Positions 29,140 to 38,063 are shown, counted from the first letter of the stretch. The stretch: DNA of 59,307 bases from an uncultured Massilimicrobiota sp. (GCA_944325245.1 CALUZM010000008.1:1-59307), one strand, 5' to 3'. Notes: a model not told the origin generated them from the sequence alone. A program made the numbers and translations.

Positions 29140-29361
29140 TCACTTGTTTCTAAAAATCAAATATAAAATATAAAGAATGACACATTCTAAAAGACATGAC
29201 AATGTCACTAATATAGCAAAATAATTAATAAGTGTTAAAATCTCTTGCCCTCTATTGAAAGCTGAAACAATCAAAAATATAACAAAACTCACGATAGCTA
29301 TAGTTCTTAAATATTTAAAGAATTTATAATATCTTAATGCTAATGAATTGTACTTTTTCAT
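29140..29361 (-). CDS. Small two-helix membrane protein behind mnmE
   Basis: 73 aa with a basic N-terminus (MKKYNSLALRYYKFFKYLR) and two membrane helices (about 21-36 and 44-69). I do not recognise a family. It begins one base after the mnmE stop and is followed by a good terminator, so it is probably the last gene of the mnmE unit. Both ends lie inside by charge, with KK at the start and RNK at the end. No catalytic residue stands out. Confidence 0.6.
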   Translation of the reverse strand: MKKYNSLALRYYKFFKYLRTIAIVSFVIFLIVSAFNRGQEILTLINYFAILVTLSCLLECVILYILYLIFRNK

Positions 29362-29362
29362 C

Positions 29363-30697
29363 TTATTTACCTATACAAAAGCGTTTAAATAATTCATCTA
29401 ATAAATCTTCTTTTGCTCTTTCCCCTAAAATTTCTTTAAGACTTTCCCAACTTTCATATAAATCTGTGACGATCAAATCGGTAGGAATCTGTTGTTTCAT
29501 AGCTTCAATAGCTGATTTTAATGATTGATTGGCTTTTTCTAGTAATTGAATTTGTCTAGCATTAGCTAAAATATCATCTTGTGATGATGTAATCTCTCCT
29601 AATTCAAACATTGATTTAATCTTTTGAATCAAAGGATCAATATCATGATCTTTAGCACTAATTGATATACCTTGAATATCATTCAACACACCCTGATCTT
29701 TTTTATTTATAACAATGATTCTATTTGTGTCTTCAGATAATTCTAATAAATCTTTATCTTCCTGTGTTAATGGTTGTGATCCATCTAAAACCAAAAGAAC
29801 CAAATCTGCTTTATGAATCAAAGCTTTAGATTTATGGACACCAATATTTTCAACAACATCATCTGTATCTCTAATACCAGCAGTATCTATCATATTTAAA
29901 ACAATCTGATCCAAACGAATTGTTCCTTCTACAATATCTCTCGTTGTTCCAGCAATATCTGTCACAATAGCTTTATCTTCATCCAATAAAGCATTTAATA
30001 AACTTGATTTTCCAACATTTGGCTTTCCAATAATGACTGTTGAAATACCATCTTTCAATAAATGAACATTTTTAGAAGATTCTATAATATGATCCATTTT
30101 TTCTTGTAGCTTAACACTTTTTGGCAATAATGAATCTGCTGTTAATTCTTCAACATCTTCATATTCAGGATAATCAATATTGACTTCTATCTGTGTAATA
30201 ATTTGAATTAAGTCTTCTTTTAAATCCTCAATAAAATGACTGATATTACCTTGAATTCCTTTCAATGCTAATTGTGAAGCATAATCATTTTTAGCACTGA
30301 TCAAATCACTGATAGCTTCAGCCTGTGATAAGTCAATTCTACCATTGAGAAAAGCTCTTTTTGAGAACTCTCCATGTTCTGCCATACGTGCACCCTTCTT
30401 TAAACATAAGTTTAAAACTTTCTGTGTAATAAAGACTCCACCATGACAATTGATTTCAACCATTTCTTCTCCTGTAAATGTACGATGACCACGATATATA
30501 TTGACAAGGACTTCATCTACTTTTTCATCCTGATCTTTAATAAAACCATATGTAATAGTATGACTTGCTTTATCTATAATTTTTCCAGTAAAAAATTGTT
30601 GAACAAAGGCAATACAATCTTTACCACTTAAACGAATAATTGATATAGCTGCTTCTAAACGTGAAGTCGCTATAGCAACAATAATATCATCATTCAT
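29363..30697 (-). CDS. mnmE: tRNA uridine-5-carboxymethylaminomethyl modification GTPase MnmE
   Basis: With MnmG, modifies U34 of tRNAs that read two-codon sets. 444 aa. The N-terminal folate-binding domain starts IVAIATSRLEAAISIIRLSG. The G domain carries GKPNVGKSSLLNALL (G1, about 222), DIAGTTRDIVEG (G2), DTAGIRDTDD (G3) and NKKDQG (G4). The protein ends in CIGK, the invariant Cys motif. I place the start at the ATG at 30697; AAAGGA lies 10 bp upstream. Upstream in-frame ATGs (30706 and beyond) are too close to or before that site. Confidence 0.96.
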   Translation of the reverse strand: MNDDIIVAIATSRLEAAISIIRLSGKDCIAFVQQFFTGKIIDKASHTITYGFIKDQDEKVDEVLVNIYRGHRTFTGEEMVEINCHGGVFITQKVLNLCLKKGARMAEHGEFSKRAFLNGRIDLSQAEAISDLISAKNDYASQLALKGIQGNISHFIEDLKEDLIQIITQIEVNIDYPEYEDVEELTADSLLPKSVKLQEKMDHIIESSKNVHLLKDGISTVIIGKPNVGKSSLLNALLDEDKAIVTDIAGTTRDIVEGTIRLDQIVLNMIDTAGIRDTDDVVENIGVHKSKALIHKADLVLLVLDGSQPLTQEDKDLLELSEDTNRIIVINKKDQGVLNDIQGISISAKDHDIDPLIQKIKSMFELGEITSSQDDILANARQIQLLEKANQSLKSAIEAMKQQIPTDLIVTDLYESWESLKEILGERAKEDLLDELFKRFCIGK

Positions 30698-30732
30698 TTG
30701 AACCATTTCCTTTCTATCTACTTTCATATAGT

Positions 30733-30767
30733 ATAACAACATCTTTTTAAAATATCTATGTTGTTAT
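30733..30767. repeat. 10-bp inverted repeat upstream of mnmE
   Basis: ATAACAACAT (30733-30742) and ATGTTGTTAT (30758-30767) are perfect arms with a 15-nt A/T loop. No U-run follows in the mnmE direction, so it is not a normal terminator. It may be an operator or leader hairpin. Confidence 0.5.
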
Positions 30768-30795
30768 GAAAAAAAGTAACACGACTGTGTTACTA
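30768..30795 (-). terminator. Terminator of the ABC exporter/small gene unit
   Basis: GTAACAC pairs with GTGTTAC around GACT, and T7 follows on minus. Confidence 0.8.
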
Positions 30796-31029
30796 ACAAT
30801 GACTTTCCAAATACATGGCAGGGTTATCCTGATATTTTTTAGCTTCCTGTTCATCTAAAAAGATAGAGTAATGAATCTGTCTTGATGAAATCTCATGATG
30901 ACCACTACAATTGGCATAACCTTCAATTTGAAATGTATATTCCTGACCCTTAACTTGAATATGAAAAACTTTTCCACTCATAATATACCCTTGAACAAGA
31001 AAATATACAATTTGTCCATTTTTAAGCAT
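30793..31029 (-). CDS. Small soluble protein coupled to the ABC exporter, function unknown
   Basis: 78 aa, no membrane helix. The sequence starts MLKNGQIVYFLVQGYIMSGK and reads like a small beta-rich domain with alternating hydrophobic residues (VFHIQVKGQEYTFQI), then LDEQEAKKYQDNPAMYLE helix. The start overlaps the exporter stop by 8 bp, so translation is coupled. I prefer the ATG at 31029 to upstream in-frame starts that lie deep in the exporter gene. A terminator overlaps the stop. I do not know the family. Confidence 0.55.
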   Translation of the reverse strand: MLKNGQIVYFLVQGYIMSGKVFHIQVKGQEYTFQIEGYANCSGHHEISSRQIHYSIFLDEQEAKKYQDNPAMYLESHC

Positions 31030-32767
31030 TCTCTTCTTCCAATCCTTCAAATTGTAAACGATAGTATTTCGCATAAACATTATTTTTATTTAATAAGAAC
31101 TGATGTGTTCCTCTTTCAACAATACCATTATTACCAATGACAATAATTTCATCAGCATTTCTAATTGTTGATAATCGATGGGCAATCGTAATACATGTAC
31201 GATTTTTTGATAATACTTCTAGACTTTTTTGAATATGACGTTCACTTTCATTATCCAAAGCACTTGTAGCTTCATCCAAAATTAAAATTTTTGGATCTTT
31301 TAAGAAAATTCTGGCAATCGAAATACGTTGTTTTTGACCACCACTTAAACGTGTTCCTCTCTCACCTACATATGTATCATAACCATCAGGTAAACTCATA
31401 ATAAATTCATGAATATTTGCTTTTTTTGCTGCTTCTATTATTTCTTCATCACTGGCATCTGGTTTACCATAAGCAATATTGTCTCTAATAGAACCTGTAA
31501 ACAAATAAACATCCTGTTGCACAATACCAATAGATTGTCTTAATGATTTTAAAGTCAATTTTCTAATATCTTGACCATCAATTTCAATTTGTCCACTTGT
31601 TACATCATAGAAACGTAACAATAATGAACAGATTGTTGTTTTTCCACCACCAGACGGTCCTACCAAGGCAACTGATTTTCCAGCATCAATATGAATATTT
31701 AAGTTTTCTAAAACTTTTTCATCATCATATCCAAAATTGACATTTTTATAATCAATAACACCCTTGACATTCTCTAAATCATGACTATCTGGGGCATCTT
31801 CAATTTCCACTTGTGTTTCCATAACTTCATTAAATCTTTTAAATCCAGAATAACCTTTTTGAAGCATTTCTGTAAATTCAACAAGAACTTCAATAGGAGT
31901 AATAAAAATATTAATATATAAAGCATATGTAGCAAGGGCTATGGGTTGTAATGATCCATCAGCAATAAAAAATCCCCCAGCAACTAAAATTGTGACATAA
32001 AGTAATCCCTGAAAGAAATTATTACCACCTTGGAATTTTCCCATACAATGATAATTATTTTTCTTACTTGTTAAAAATCTTTCATTACTAATCGCAAATT
32101 TATGTCTTTCAATATCTTCATTTGCAAAAGATTTGACAACTCTGATACCAGCTAAAGTATCTTGTAAAGAAGCATTAACCCCAGCAATCTGACGACGATT
32201 ATCCATAAATGTCTGTTGCATAGATTTATTTTGTTTTAATGAAAATAATAACATACATAATGTCACAATCATTAATAAGATTGTGAGTGGTACATGAATA
32301 TACATCAATAAAACAAATGAACCAATAATTTTAAGCAATGATATAAATATATTTTCTGGTCCATGATGTGCAAATTCACATATATCAAATAAATCACTCA
32401 CTAATTTACTCATCATTTCTCCAGTATTATTTTTATCATAATAAGAAAAAGATAATTGTTCAAATTTATCAAACAAATCCTTTCTCATATCTCTTTCCAT
32501 TTGTGCTCCCATAATATGTCCTTGTGCAGAAACATAATATTTGCATAATGCACGAACAGCATACATCACCAACAAAAAGACAGCCAACCATAATAAACAA
32601 CGCATAATGGTCTGATGATCAGAAACAAAAAGCGTTGCATTCAAATAATTCAGAATCTGAGGAAAGGCTAAATCAATCAGACTAATGATCATAGCACAAA
32701 TCATATCCAAAAAGAAAACTGTTTTATATGGTTTATAATATTCTATAAATTTTCTCATTATCTTCAT
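31022..32767 (-). CDS. ABC exporter, fused membrane and ATPase domains
   Basis: 581 aa half-transporter that dimerises. Six membrane helices (about 15-320) are followed by the nucleotide-binding domain: Walker A GPSGGGKTT (about 371), Q-loop IVQQDVYLFTGS, signature LSGGQKQR, Walker B ILILDEATSALD and H-loop IAHRLSTI. It fits the MsbA/LmrA/YwjA-like multidrug or lipid exporters; the substrate is unknown. GGAGG lies 8 bp before the ATG at 32767; a TTG at 32782 overlaps that site. Its stop overlaps a 78-aa gene, possibly an accessory subunit. Confidence 0.93.
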   Translation of the reverse strand: MKIMRKFIEYYKPYKTVFFLDMICAMIISLIDLAFPQILNYLNATLFVSDHQTIMRCLLWLAVFLLVMYAVRALCKYYVSAQGHIMGAQMERDMRKDLFDKFEQLSFSYYDKNNTGEMMSKLVSDLFDICEFAHHGPENIFISLLKIIGSFVLLMYIHVPLTILLMIVTLCMLLFSLKQNKSMQQTFMDNRRQIAGVNASLQDTLAGIRVVKSFANEDIERHKFAISNERFLTSKKNNYHCMGKFQGGNNFFQGLLYVTILVAGGFFIADGSLQPIALATYALYINIFITPIEVLVEFTEMLQKGYSGFKRFNEVMETQVEIEDAPDSHDLENVKGVIDYKNVNFGYDDEKVLENLNIHIDAGKSVALVGPSGGGKTTICSLLLRFYDVTSGQIEIDGQDIRKLTLKSLRQSIGIVQQDVYLFTGSIRDNIAYGKPDASDEEIIEAAKKANIHEFIMSLPDGYDTYVGERGTRLSGGQKQRISIARIFLKDPKILILDEATSALDNESERHIQKSLEVLSKNRTCITIAHRLSTIRNADEIIVIGNNGIVERGTHQFLLNKNNVYAKYYRLQFEGLEEENA

Positions 32768-32887
32768 TTCTTTTCCCTCCAATCTAAGACTTTTCCCATT
32801 ATAACATATCTTAAAAAAAAGAAAACATTTCTGCTTTCTGTCTTACCAATATCTTTTATTTTTATATAAAATCTTATGTATAATATA

Positions 32888-32911
32888 AAAACTCTATCAA
32901 TGATAGAGTTT
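32888..32911 (-). terminator. Terminator of the rpmH-rnpA-yidC-jag unit
   Basis: AAACTCTATCA pairs with TGATAGAGTTT, followed on minus by TTTATATT, at the jag stop. Confidence 0.75.
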
Positions 32912-33512
32912 ACTCAACATATGAAATTGTAATAAATCTTCCTTTTCCTTCACCTTGGCTTTCAGTCTTCAAGTGTGAACTCATTTCTGCAATTGTCTGA
33001 TGAATCACTTTTCTTTCATCAGCAGGTAAAGGATCTAACTTTACATCAATCTTTGTATGTAGAACTTGTTTTCCAAGTCTTTTTGCCATAGCAGAAACTT
33101 TTTTATATCTATTTTCTTTATATCCATTAATATCTAAGCTTATTTCAAATCTCTTTTTAAATTCATTTTGAACAGCATGTCTTGCGATGAAATTAAATGC
33201 TCTTAAGATAACACCATTTTTTCCGATAAGAATAGAATTATGATCTGTATTGATATTACAATAAATACGTCCATCTTGAATATAAGAAACAGTTTCTACC
33301 TGAAAATCCATATTTGTTAATGTTTTTCTCACAAAATTTTCTAAGTATTCCTGAACCATACTTTCACAATAACATTCAATGACAACTTTTTTAGAAAATA
33401 ATCCTTTTTTTTCTTCAATGATTTCATATGTCAATTCATCAGGAGTAATTCCTAAATCCTGGCAAGCATGTTGAATCACATCATCTAATGTTTTTCCTTC
33501 ATATGTTTTCAT
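32910..33512 (-). CDS. jag: RNA-binding protein Jag/KhpB (SpoIIIJ-associated)
   Basis: 200 aa with the three Jag parts: Jag-N domain (about 1-50, MKTYEGKTLDDVIQHA and KKGLFSKK), KH-type domain with the GXXG loop in ILIGKNGVIL (about 92-101), and an R3H domain with PADERKVIHQTI (about 163-174). KhpB pairs with KhpA to bind mRNAs and affects cell elongation in streptococci. It lies 15 bp behind yidC in the usual order rpmH-rnpA-yidC-jag. Confidence 0.94.
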   Translation of the reverse strand: MKTYEGKTLDDVIQHACQDLGITPDELTYEIIEEKKGLFSKKVVIECYCESMVQEYLENFVRKTLTNMDFQVETVSYIQDGRIYCNINTDHNSILIGKNGVILRAFNFIARHAVQNEFKKRFEISLDINGYKENRYKKVSAMAKRLGKQVLHTKIDVKLDPLPADERKVIHQTIAEMSSHLKTESQGEGKGRFITISYVE

Positions 33513-33527
33513 AGTTTTGCCCAGTCC

Positions 33528-34391
33528 TTATTTATCTTTTTTCTTTTCAATGTGATATAACTGAATATATACTGTTCTTGTAACAGTAATTAAACTTGTT
33601 GTAATCCAATATAGTGACATTGCTGTTGGCATTGATAATGCAAACCAAACAATCATAACAGTCATAACAATATTCATTGTTCTCATTGATTGTTGTTGTT
33701 TTGAAACCTTATAACGTGGATTTCTCTTTAACATAATATTATTAATTTCAATAGCTAAATATTGTGTTAAACCAACCAATGCCACAATAATAACATATTG
33801 CCAAGCTCCTTTTGTAATAGCTGACATTGGCGTAATTCCTAATTCTAATCCAAATAATGTTGAATCATATAAAATTTCAACTCTTTGCACAGCCTGCCAA
33901 ACTGCAAGCATAATTGGTAATGTTAAGAATGTTGAAAAAGAACTTAACATGCTGATATTGTTCTTTTTATATAAAGCCTGAATCTCAGCTGATTGTCTCA
34001 TTTGAGATGCTTGATCTTTTCTACCAGCATATTTTCTTTGAATTTTTTCTAATTGTGGTTGAAGTAACTGCATCTTTTGAGTTGATTCTGTTGATTTTAT
34101 CATGATTGGTAAAATCAAGATATTAATAAAGATAGTCATTCCAACGACACCCCAAGCCACATTTCCCAGCATATTACTAATGAATAAAATACCTCTGGCA
34201 ATAGGATATGTTAAAATAAAATCAAAAAATCCTAATTGACTTAAACTCCATGGAGTTGATTCATTAATAGCACGTGATGCAATCAGGTGGCCAGTTTCAT
34301 CTAGATTTCTTTCACAGCCAGCTAATAGAAACACAACAGCTATTAAAGCAAATACCTTTAAAAACTTTTTTGTACGTTGATCTAAATACAT
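33528..34391 (-). CDS. yidC: Membrane protein insertase YidC (lipoprotein type)
   Basis: Inserts proteins into the membrane alone or with SecYEG. 287 aa. The N-terminus is a lipoprotein signal: basic DQRTKKFLK, hydrophobic core and lipobox FLLAGC with C26. The Oxa1 core (about 75-275) has five helices, with the hydrophilic-groove Arg region IKSTESTQKMQLLQPQLEKI and the conserved coiled cytoplasmic loop. Sporulation function (SpoIIIJ) cannot be assumed. It lies two bases after rnpA. The order matches Bacillus. Confidence 0.95.
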   Translation of the reverse strand: MYLDQRTKKFLKVFALIAVVFLLAGCERNLDETGHLIASRAINESTPWSLSQLGFFDFILTYPIARGILFISNMLGNVAWGVVGMTIFINILILPIMIKSTESTQKMQLLQPQLEKIQRKYAGRKDQASQMRQSAEIQALYKKNNISMLSSFSTFLTLPIMLAVWQAVQRVEILYDSTLFGLELGITPMSAITKGAWQYVIIVALVGLTQYLAIEINNIMLKRNPRYKVSKQQQSMRTMNIVMTVMIVWFALSMPTAMSLYWITTSLITVTRTVYIQLYHIEKKKDK

Positions 34392-34393
34392 TT

Positions 34394-34729
34394 CTATTTT
34401 TCCATCCTTCTATTTATTTTATTATATAAAGACATGAGACTTTTCAAATTATCCTGATAACTTTGATTTAAATACTGATGTCTTATAATAATAATAAAAT
34501 TCATTTTCTGATTTTTATCAAAAACTTGATGAACCATCATTCTTACTTGTCTTTTTATCTTATTTCGAACAACAGCATGACCTAATTTCTTACTAACAGA
34601 GATTCCCACTTTCAAATGTTCATGATTATCATCAAAGTATATCACAAATTGCCTATTTGCAATTGATTTCTTCTTTTTAATAATAGTCTGGAAATCTTCA
34701 TTCTTCTTAATTCGATATTCTTTTTTCAT
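34394..34729 (-). CDS. rnpA: Ribonuclease P protein component
   Basis: Protein subunit that helps the RNase P RNA cut 5' leaders from tRNA precursors. 111 aa. The start MKKEYRIKKNEDFQ and the RNR signature AVVRNKIKRQVRMM (about 52-65) are diagnostic. It is highly basic. It stands 40 bp behind rpmH, but a strong hairpin with an 8-U run lies in that gap, so only part of rpmH transcription may reach it. It runs into yidC with almost no spacing. Confidence 0.95.
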   Translation of the reverse strand: MKKEYRIKKNEDFQTIIKKKKSIANRQFVIYFDDNHEHLKVGISVSKKLGHAVVRNKIKRQVRMMVHQVFDKNQKMNFIIIIRHQYLNQSYQDNLKSLMSLYNKINRRMEK

Positions 34730-34738
34730 ATTTTTTTA

Positions 34739-34768
34739 GAAAAAAAACCACATTAAAGTGGAATTTTT
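34739..34768 (-). terminator. Hairpin with U8 between rpmH and rnpA
   Basis: CCACTTTAATGTGG read on minus (stem CCAC/GTGG plus A/T pairs), flanked by A8 before and T8 after. It looks like an intrinsic terminator or attenuator placed inside the rpmH-rnpA unit. Confidence 0.7.
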
Positions 34769-34769
34769 T

Positions 34770-34904
34770 TTAGGCAGATAAAACTTTTCTTCCTCTCTTA
34801 CGGCGACGAGCAAGTACTTTTCTTCCGCCTACTGTTGCCATTCTAGCTCTAAAACCATGAGTTTTTGATCTTTTTCTCTTATTTGGTTGATATGTTCTTT
34901 TCAT
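34770..34904 (-). CDS. rpmH: 50S ribosomal protein L34
   Basis: 44 aa, so short that length filters miss it. The sequence starts [20 protein letters not shown] and has the L34 pattern [20 protein letters not shown], ending LSA. It is a small, very basic protein of the large ribosomal subunit. TTGGAGGTG precedes the ATG. Lies between rnpA and the origin, transcribed away from dnaA, as in nearly all Firmicutes. It has its own strong promoter. Confidence 0.97.
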   Translation of the reverse strand: MKRTYQPNKRKRSKTHGFRARMATVGGRKVLARRRKRGRKVLSA

Positions 34905-34958
34905 TAATTACACCTCCAAATGATTAAATTTTTTATACACAATAACATATGCCCCATT

Positions 34959-34987
34959 ATTATATGGTTTTTGCTTTTATAAGTCAA
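34959..34987 (-). promoter_or_regulatory. Promoter of rpmH
   Basis: On minus: TTGACT (-35), 17-bp spacer, TATAAT (-10), a near-consensus sigma-A promoter about 55 bp upstream of the rpmH start. Confidence 0.8.
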
Positions 34988-35039
34988 TGAAAATATGGAA
35001 TTTTCTTTGCAGAATCGAGCATTTTGATTAAATTTAATG

Positions 35040-35400
35040 TTCTTAACTCAAATTTATTTGCATATGCTTTATAAAGAGAAAATGACTCTTTTCACAAGTT
35101 ATGCACAAAAGAATAAAAGTTATGCACAATTGTGAATAACTCTACATTTATTCACATATATCGACATTTTTTCTGTGTATATCTTGTTCTCTTTATTGTG
35201 AATAAAAATAGGCATAAAAAGTTATTCACAATTATTCACATTGCATAACTTCTTATGCACAATCCACACATCATGAAATTTGTGCAAAACAAAAAAAAGA
35301 CCGTTATATCAATATAATTTAATGTGCATAACTATGTGAATAAGTTGTGCGCAATTTTTTTCGACTTCATTTTATTCACTTTTTCCTTTATAATATGCCT
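35040..35400. other. oriC, upstream DnaA-box cluster (rpmH-dnaA intergenic)
   Basis: Ten perfect 9-mers of the type TTAT(G/T)CACA: plus-strand at 35099, 35120, 35148, 35222, 35232 and 35253; minus-strand at 35131, 35197, 35323 and 35335. A near match TTATTCACT lies at 35372, next to the dnaA -10 box (TATAAT, 35389-35394), consistent with DnaA self-regulation. No perfect TTATCCACA is present. Strand switch of genes, dnaA-dnaN and box density all mark the replication origin. Confidence 0.92.
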
Positions 35401-35414
35401 TGGAGATGGTGAAA

Positions 35415-36758
35415 ATGAATAATTTAGATATGAATTGGCAAAAAACTTTGAGCTTATTTCAAAGTAAACTTGATGATTATGGATTAGATAAAATTACTTT
35501 TGATTCTTTTTTCACAACTCTACAAATTCAAGATATTGTAGGGAGTGTTGTCACAATCACCATTGATACAAATTGGAGTTTAGAAGTTGTTGAACCTTAT
35601 TTATCACAATTACAGGAAATATATAATACTGTCACAAATGGACATTATCAGCTTCAATTAATAACTGAAGAAGATTATAAGAAAAGTCATGCACAAAAAG
35701 AACATCTATTACAATTTGAAGATCATTTGAATCCTGACTTAACTTTTGATAATTTCGTTATTGGTAACAGTAATAGAATCGCTCAAAATGCATCACTGGC
35801 AGTTGCTATGAAACCAGGTATTTCTTATAGCCCATTATTTATTCATAGTAATTCTGGATTAGGGAAAACCCATTTGCTAAATGCAATTGGGAATTATGCA
35901 AAAAGGCGTGATCCTTCGATTAATGTTTTATTTACAACAAGTGAAAACTTTGTAAATGAATATATACAATCTCTGGCCAATCATTCAATGGACGAATTTA
36001 ATTATAAATATCGCCAAATGGATATTCTTCTTATAGATGATATTCAGTTTATGGCAACCAAAGAATCATCAAGTGAAATCTTTTTTAATATTTTTAATAC
36101 ATTAATTAGTAATAAGAAACAAATCGTTATTACATCAGATAAGCCTCCGCGAGATCTCAAAGGAATGGAAAGTCGTTTAGTCAGTCGTTTTTCTTCTGGG
36201 TTAACAGTGAGTATTGATACACCTGAATTTGAAACTGCAAAAGCGATTTTAAGAAAGAAAATTGAAATTGAAAATGTTGATTACCCTATTTCTGAAGAAG
36301 TTTTGGATTTTATTGCGACACATTTCAATACTGATGTCAGAGAACTTGAAGGAAGTTTAAAAAGATTATTATTCTATAAATTAATATGTGGTAAGAAGTT
36401 AGATGTTATTGATTTAAACTTTGCTTTAGAAGCTTTCAGTGATTCTTATAGCCAACCAACACAAAAGAAGGAATTGACTGTATCAAATATAAAAAAATGT
36501 GTTGCAGATTACTATAATTTAACTGTTGCTCAAATCAATTCAAAATCAAGAACATCAAGTATTATTGTTGCAAGACATATTGCTATGTATTTAGTTAGAG
36601 AATTAATCGATGATATTTCATTTATTCAAATTGGACATGAATTTGGAGGAAGAGATCATTCAACTGTTATGAAAGCTTGCCATAAAGTTCAACAGAAATT
36701 AGAAAAAGATATGAATTATCGTCAGGCTATTAATGACATTAAAAAGAAGCTTGTGTAA
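35415..36758 (+). CDS. dnaA: Chromosomal replication initiator DnaA
   Basis: 447 aa. Domain I about 1-80 (helicase-loading/self-interaction), a short linker, AAA+ domain III with Walker A NSGLGKTHLLNAIG (about 145-158), Walker B ILLIDDIQF and the ISM region, and the C-terminal DNA-binding domain with GHEFGGRDHSTVMKA, the DnaA signature. I place the start at the ATG at 35415, with GGAG about 9 bases upstream; in-frame TTG at 35400 and ATG at 35406 precede or overlap it. Box clusters flank the gene on both sides. The -10 box implies a very short leader. Confidence 0.98.
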   Translation: MNNLDMNWQKTLSLFQSKLDDYGLDKITFDSFFTTLQIQDIVGSVVTITIDTNWSLEVVEPYLSQLQEIYNTVTNGHYQLQLITEEDYKKSHAQKEHLLQFEDHLNPDLTFDNFVIGNSNRIAQNASLAVAMKPGISYSPLFIHSNSGLGKTHLLNAIGNYAKRRDPSINVLFTTSENFVNEYIQSLANHSMDEFNYKYRQMDILLIDDIQFMATKESSSEIFFNIFNTLISNKKQIVITSDKPPRDLKGMESRLVSRFSSGLTVSIDTPEFETAKAILRKKIEIENVDYPISEEVLDFIATHFNTDVRELEGSLKRLLFYKLICGKKLDVIDLNFALEAFSDSYSQPTQKKELTVSNIKKCVADYYNLTVAQINSKSRTSSIIVARHIAMYLVRELIDDISFIQIGHEFGGRDHSTVMKACHKVQQKLEKDMNYRQAINDIKKKLV

Positions 36759-36900
36759 AAGTTATGCACAGTTATGCACAATTTATGCACATGAAAAATA
36801 TCGAAAAACAATGAATAAAACATTACTTTTTTTAAGTTATTCATATTGTGCACAATATTATTATTATGATATTATTTAAATAATAAATATATAAAAAGGA
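36759..36900. other. oriC, downstream DnaA boxes and AT-rich unwinding region (dnaA-dnaN intergenic)
   Basis: Three same-strand TTATGCACA boxes start at 36762, 36772 and 36783, spaced 10-11 bp, so they lie on one face of the helix. About 50 bp later is a perfect 16-bp palindrome (36843-36858, core TTGTGCACAA) directly followed by ATT/TAT trinucleotides and a nearly pure A/T stretch up to the dnaN ribosome site. This fits a DnaA-loading site plus duplex-unwinding element as in Bacillus; the exact unwinding point is inference. Confidence 0.8.
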
Positions 36901-36908
36901 GAAAAGTT

Positions 36909-38012
36909 ATGAATTTTAAGATTAAAAGATTAGAATTACTCAATGCTCTCTCTAAAGTTTCTAGAGCTGTTTCTATAAAAAGTCCATTACCTGTTTTAAC
37001 TGGTATTAAATTTGAGTTGAAAGAAGATGAATTAGTTTTAACTGGTAGTGATAGTGATATTACAATTCAAACAAGTATCAAAGATAATATTGAAATTCAA
37101 GAACCTGGTAGTGTTGTTTTATCTTCTAAATATATATTAGAAATTATTAAAAAGATTGATTCTGAAGATGTACATATATTTATTGTTGATGGAACACTGA
37201 CAAGAATTGAGGGAGCAAATTCTCGTTTTGATTTGAATGGAACATCTTATATTGATTATCCTCGTATTGATTTAAATAAAACTGGTGTTAATTTACAGAT
37301 GAAATCTACTGATTTAAAAGAAGCTATTGAACAGACTTCTTTTGCAACAAGTGAAAAAGAAACAAGACCAGTTTTAACAGGTGTTAATTTTAAAGCTAAA
37401 GATCATGTTTTAGAATGTATTGCTACAGATAGTTATCGTTTAGCAAAACGTATTTTAAATATTGATTCTGATATTTCATTTAATATTATTATTCCTAAAA
37501 AGAGTTTAATTGAAATTAGTCGTATTATTGAAAAAGATGAATTGATTGATTTATATGTATCTGATCGTAAAGTTTTATTTGTTTTTGATCATGTTTTAAT
37601 TCAAACAAGATTAATTGATGGAACTTTCCCTGATACAAGTCGTTTGATTCCTGATACTTTTGATTATTCAATGAGTATTGATAGTACAAGTTTATTAAAT
37701 TCTATTGATAGAGCATCATTACTGACAAATGAACAAACAAACATTGTCAAATTAACAATGAATCAGGATACAGTTATCTTATCTTCATTCTCTCAAGAAA
37801 TTGGATCTGTTGAAGAAAACTTATCTAAAGCATTTTATAAAGGTGAACCATTAAAGATTTCATTTAGTGCCAGATATCTAACTGATGCGATTAAGAGTAT
37901 TAATGGACAAAAAGTCAGAGTCTTATTTACAGGTGAAATGAAACCATTTATTATCAAAGATTTTGAAAGAGAAGATATTATTCAATTGGTTTTACCAGTG
38001 AGAACTTATTAA
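36909..38012 (+). CDS. dnaN: DNA polymerase III beta subunit (sliding clamp)
   Basis: Ring clamp that keeps replicative polymerase on DNA. 367 aa, three similar beta-clamp domains. The N-terminus FKIKRLELLNALSKVSRAVS, SPLPVLTGIKFEL and the ending IIQLVLPVRTY (the LxLPxR terminal pattern, with M/V-P-V/M-R preceding the end) are typical. AAAAGGAG precedes the start. It follows dnaA after 150 bp of origin DNA. A terminator separates it from the transporter cassette, which is unusual at this position, since yaaA/recF normally come next. Confidence 0.97.
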   Translation: MNFKIKRLELLNALSKVSRAVSIKSPLPVLTGIKFELKEDELVLTGSDSDITIQTSIKDNIEIQEPGSVVLSSKYILEIIKKIDSEDVHIFIVDGTLTRIEGANSRFDLNGTSYIDYPRIDLNKTGVNLQMKSTDLKEAIEQTSFATSEKETRPVLTGVNFKAKDHVLECIATDSYRLAKRILNIDSDISFNIIIPKKSLIEISRIIEKDELIDLYVSDRKVLFVFDHVLIQTRLIDGTFPDTSRLIPDTFDYSMSIDSTSLLNSIDRASLLTNEQTNIVKLTMNQDTVILSSFSQEIGSVEENLSKAFYKGEPLKISFSARYLTDAIKSINGQKVRVLFTGEMKPFIIKDFEREDIIQLVLPVRTY

Positions 38013-38041
38013 GCTAATCTATTCATGGTTAGCTTTTTTTG
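38012..38041 (+). terminator. Terminator of dnaN
   Basis: GCTAATC pairs with GGTTAGC (allowing one wobble) across TATTCAT, followed by T7. Confidence 0.85.
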
Positions 38042-38063
38042 TTATAATTTGAATGGTGGTGTT

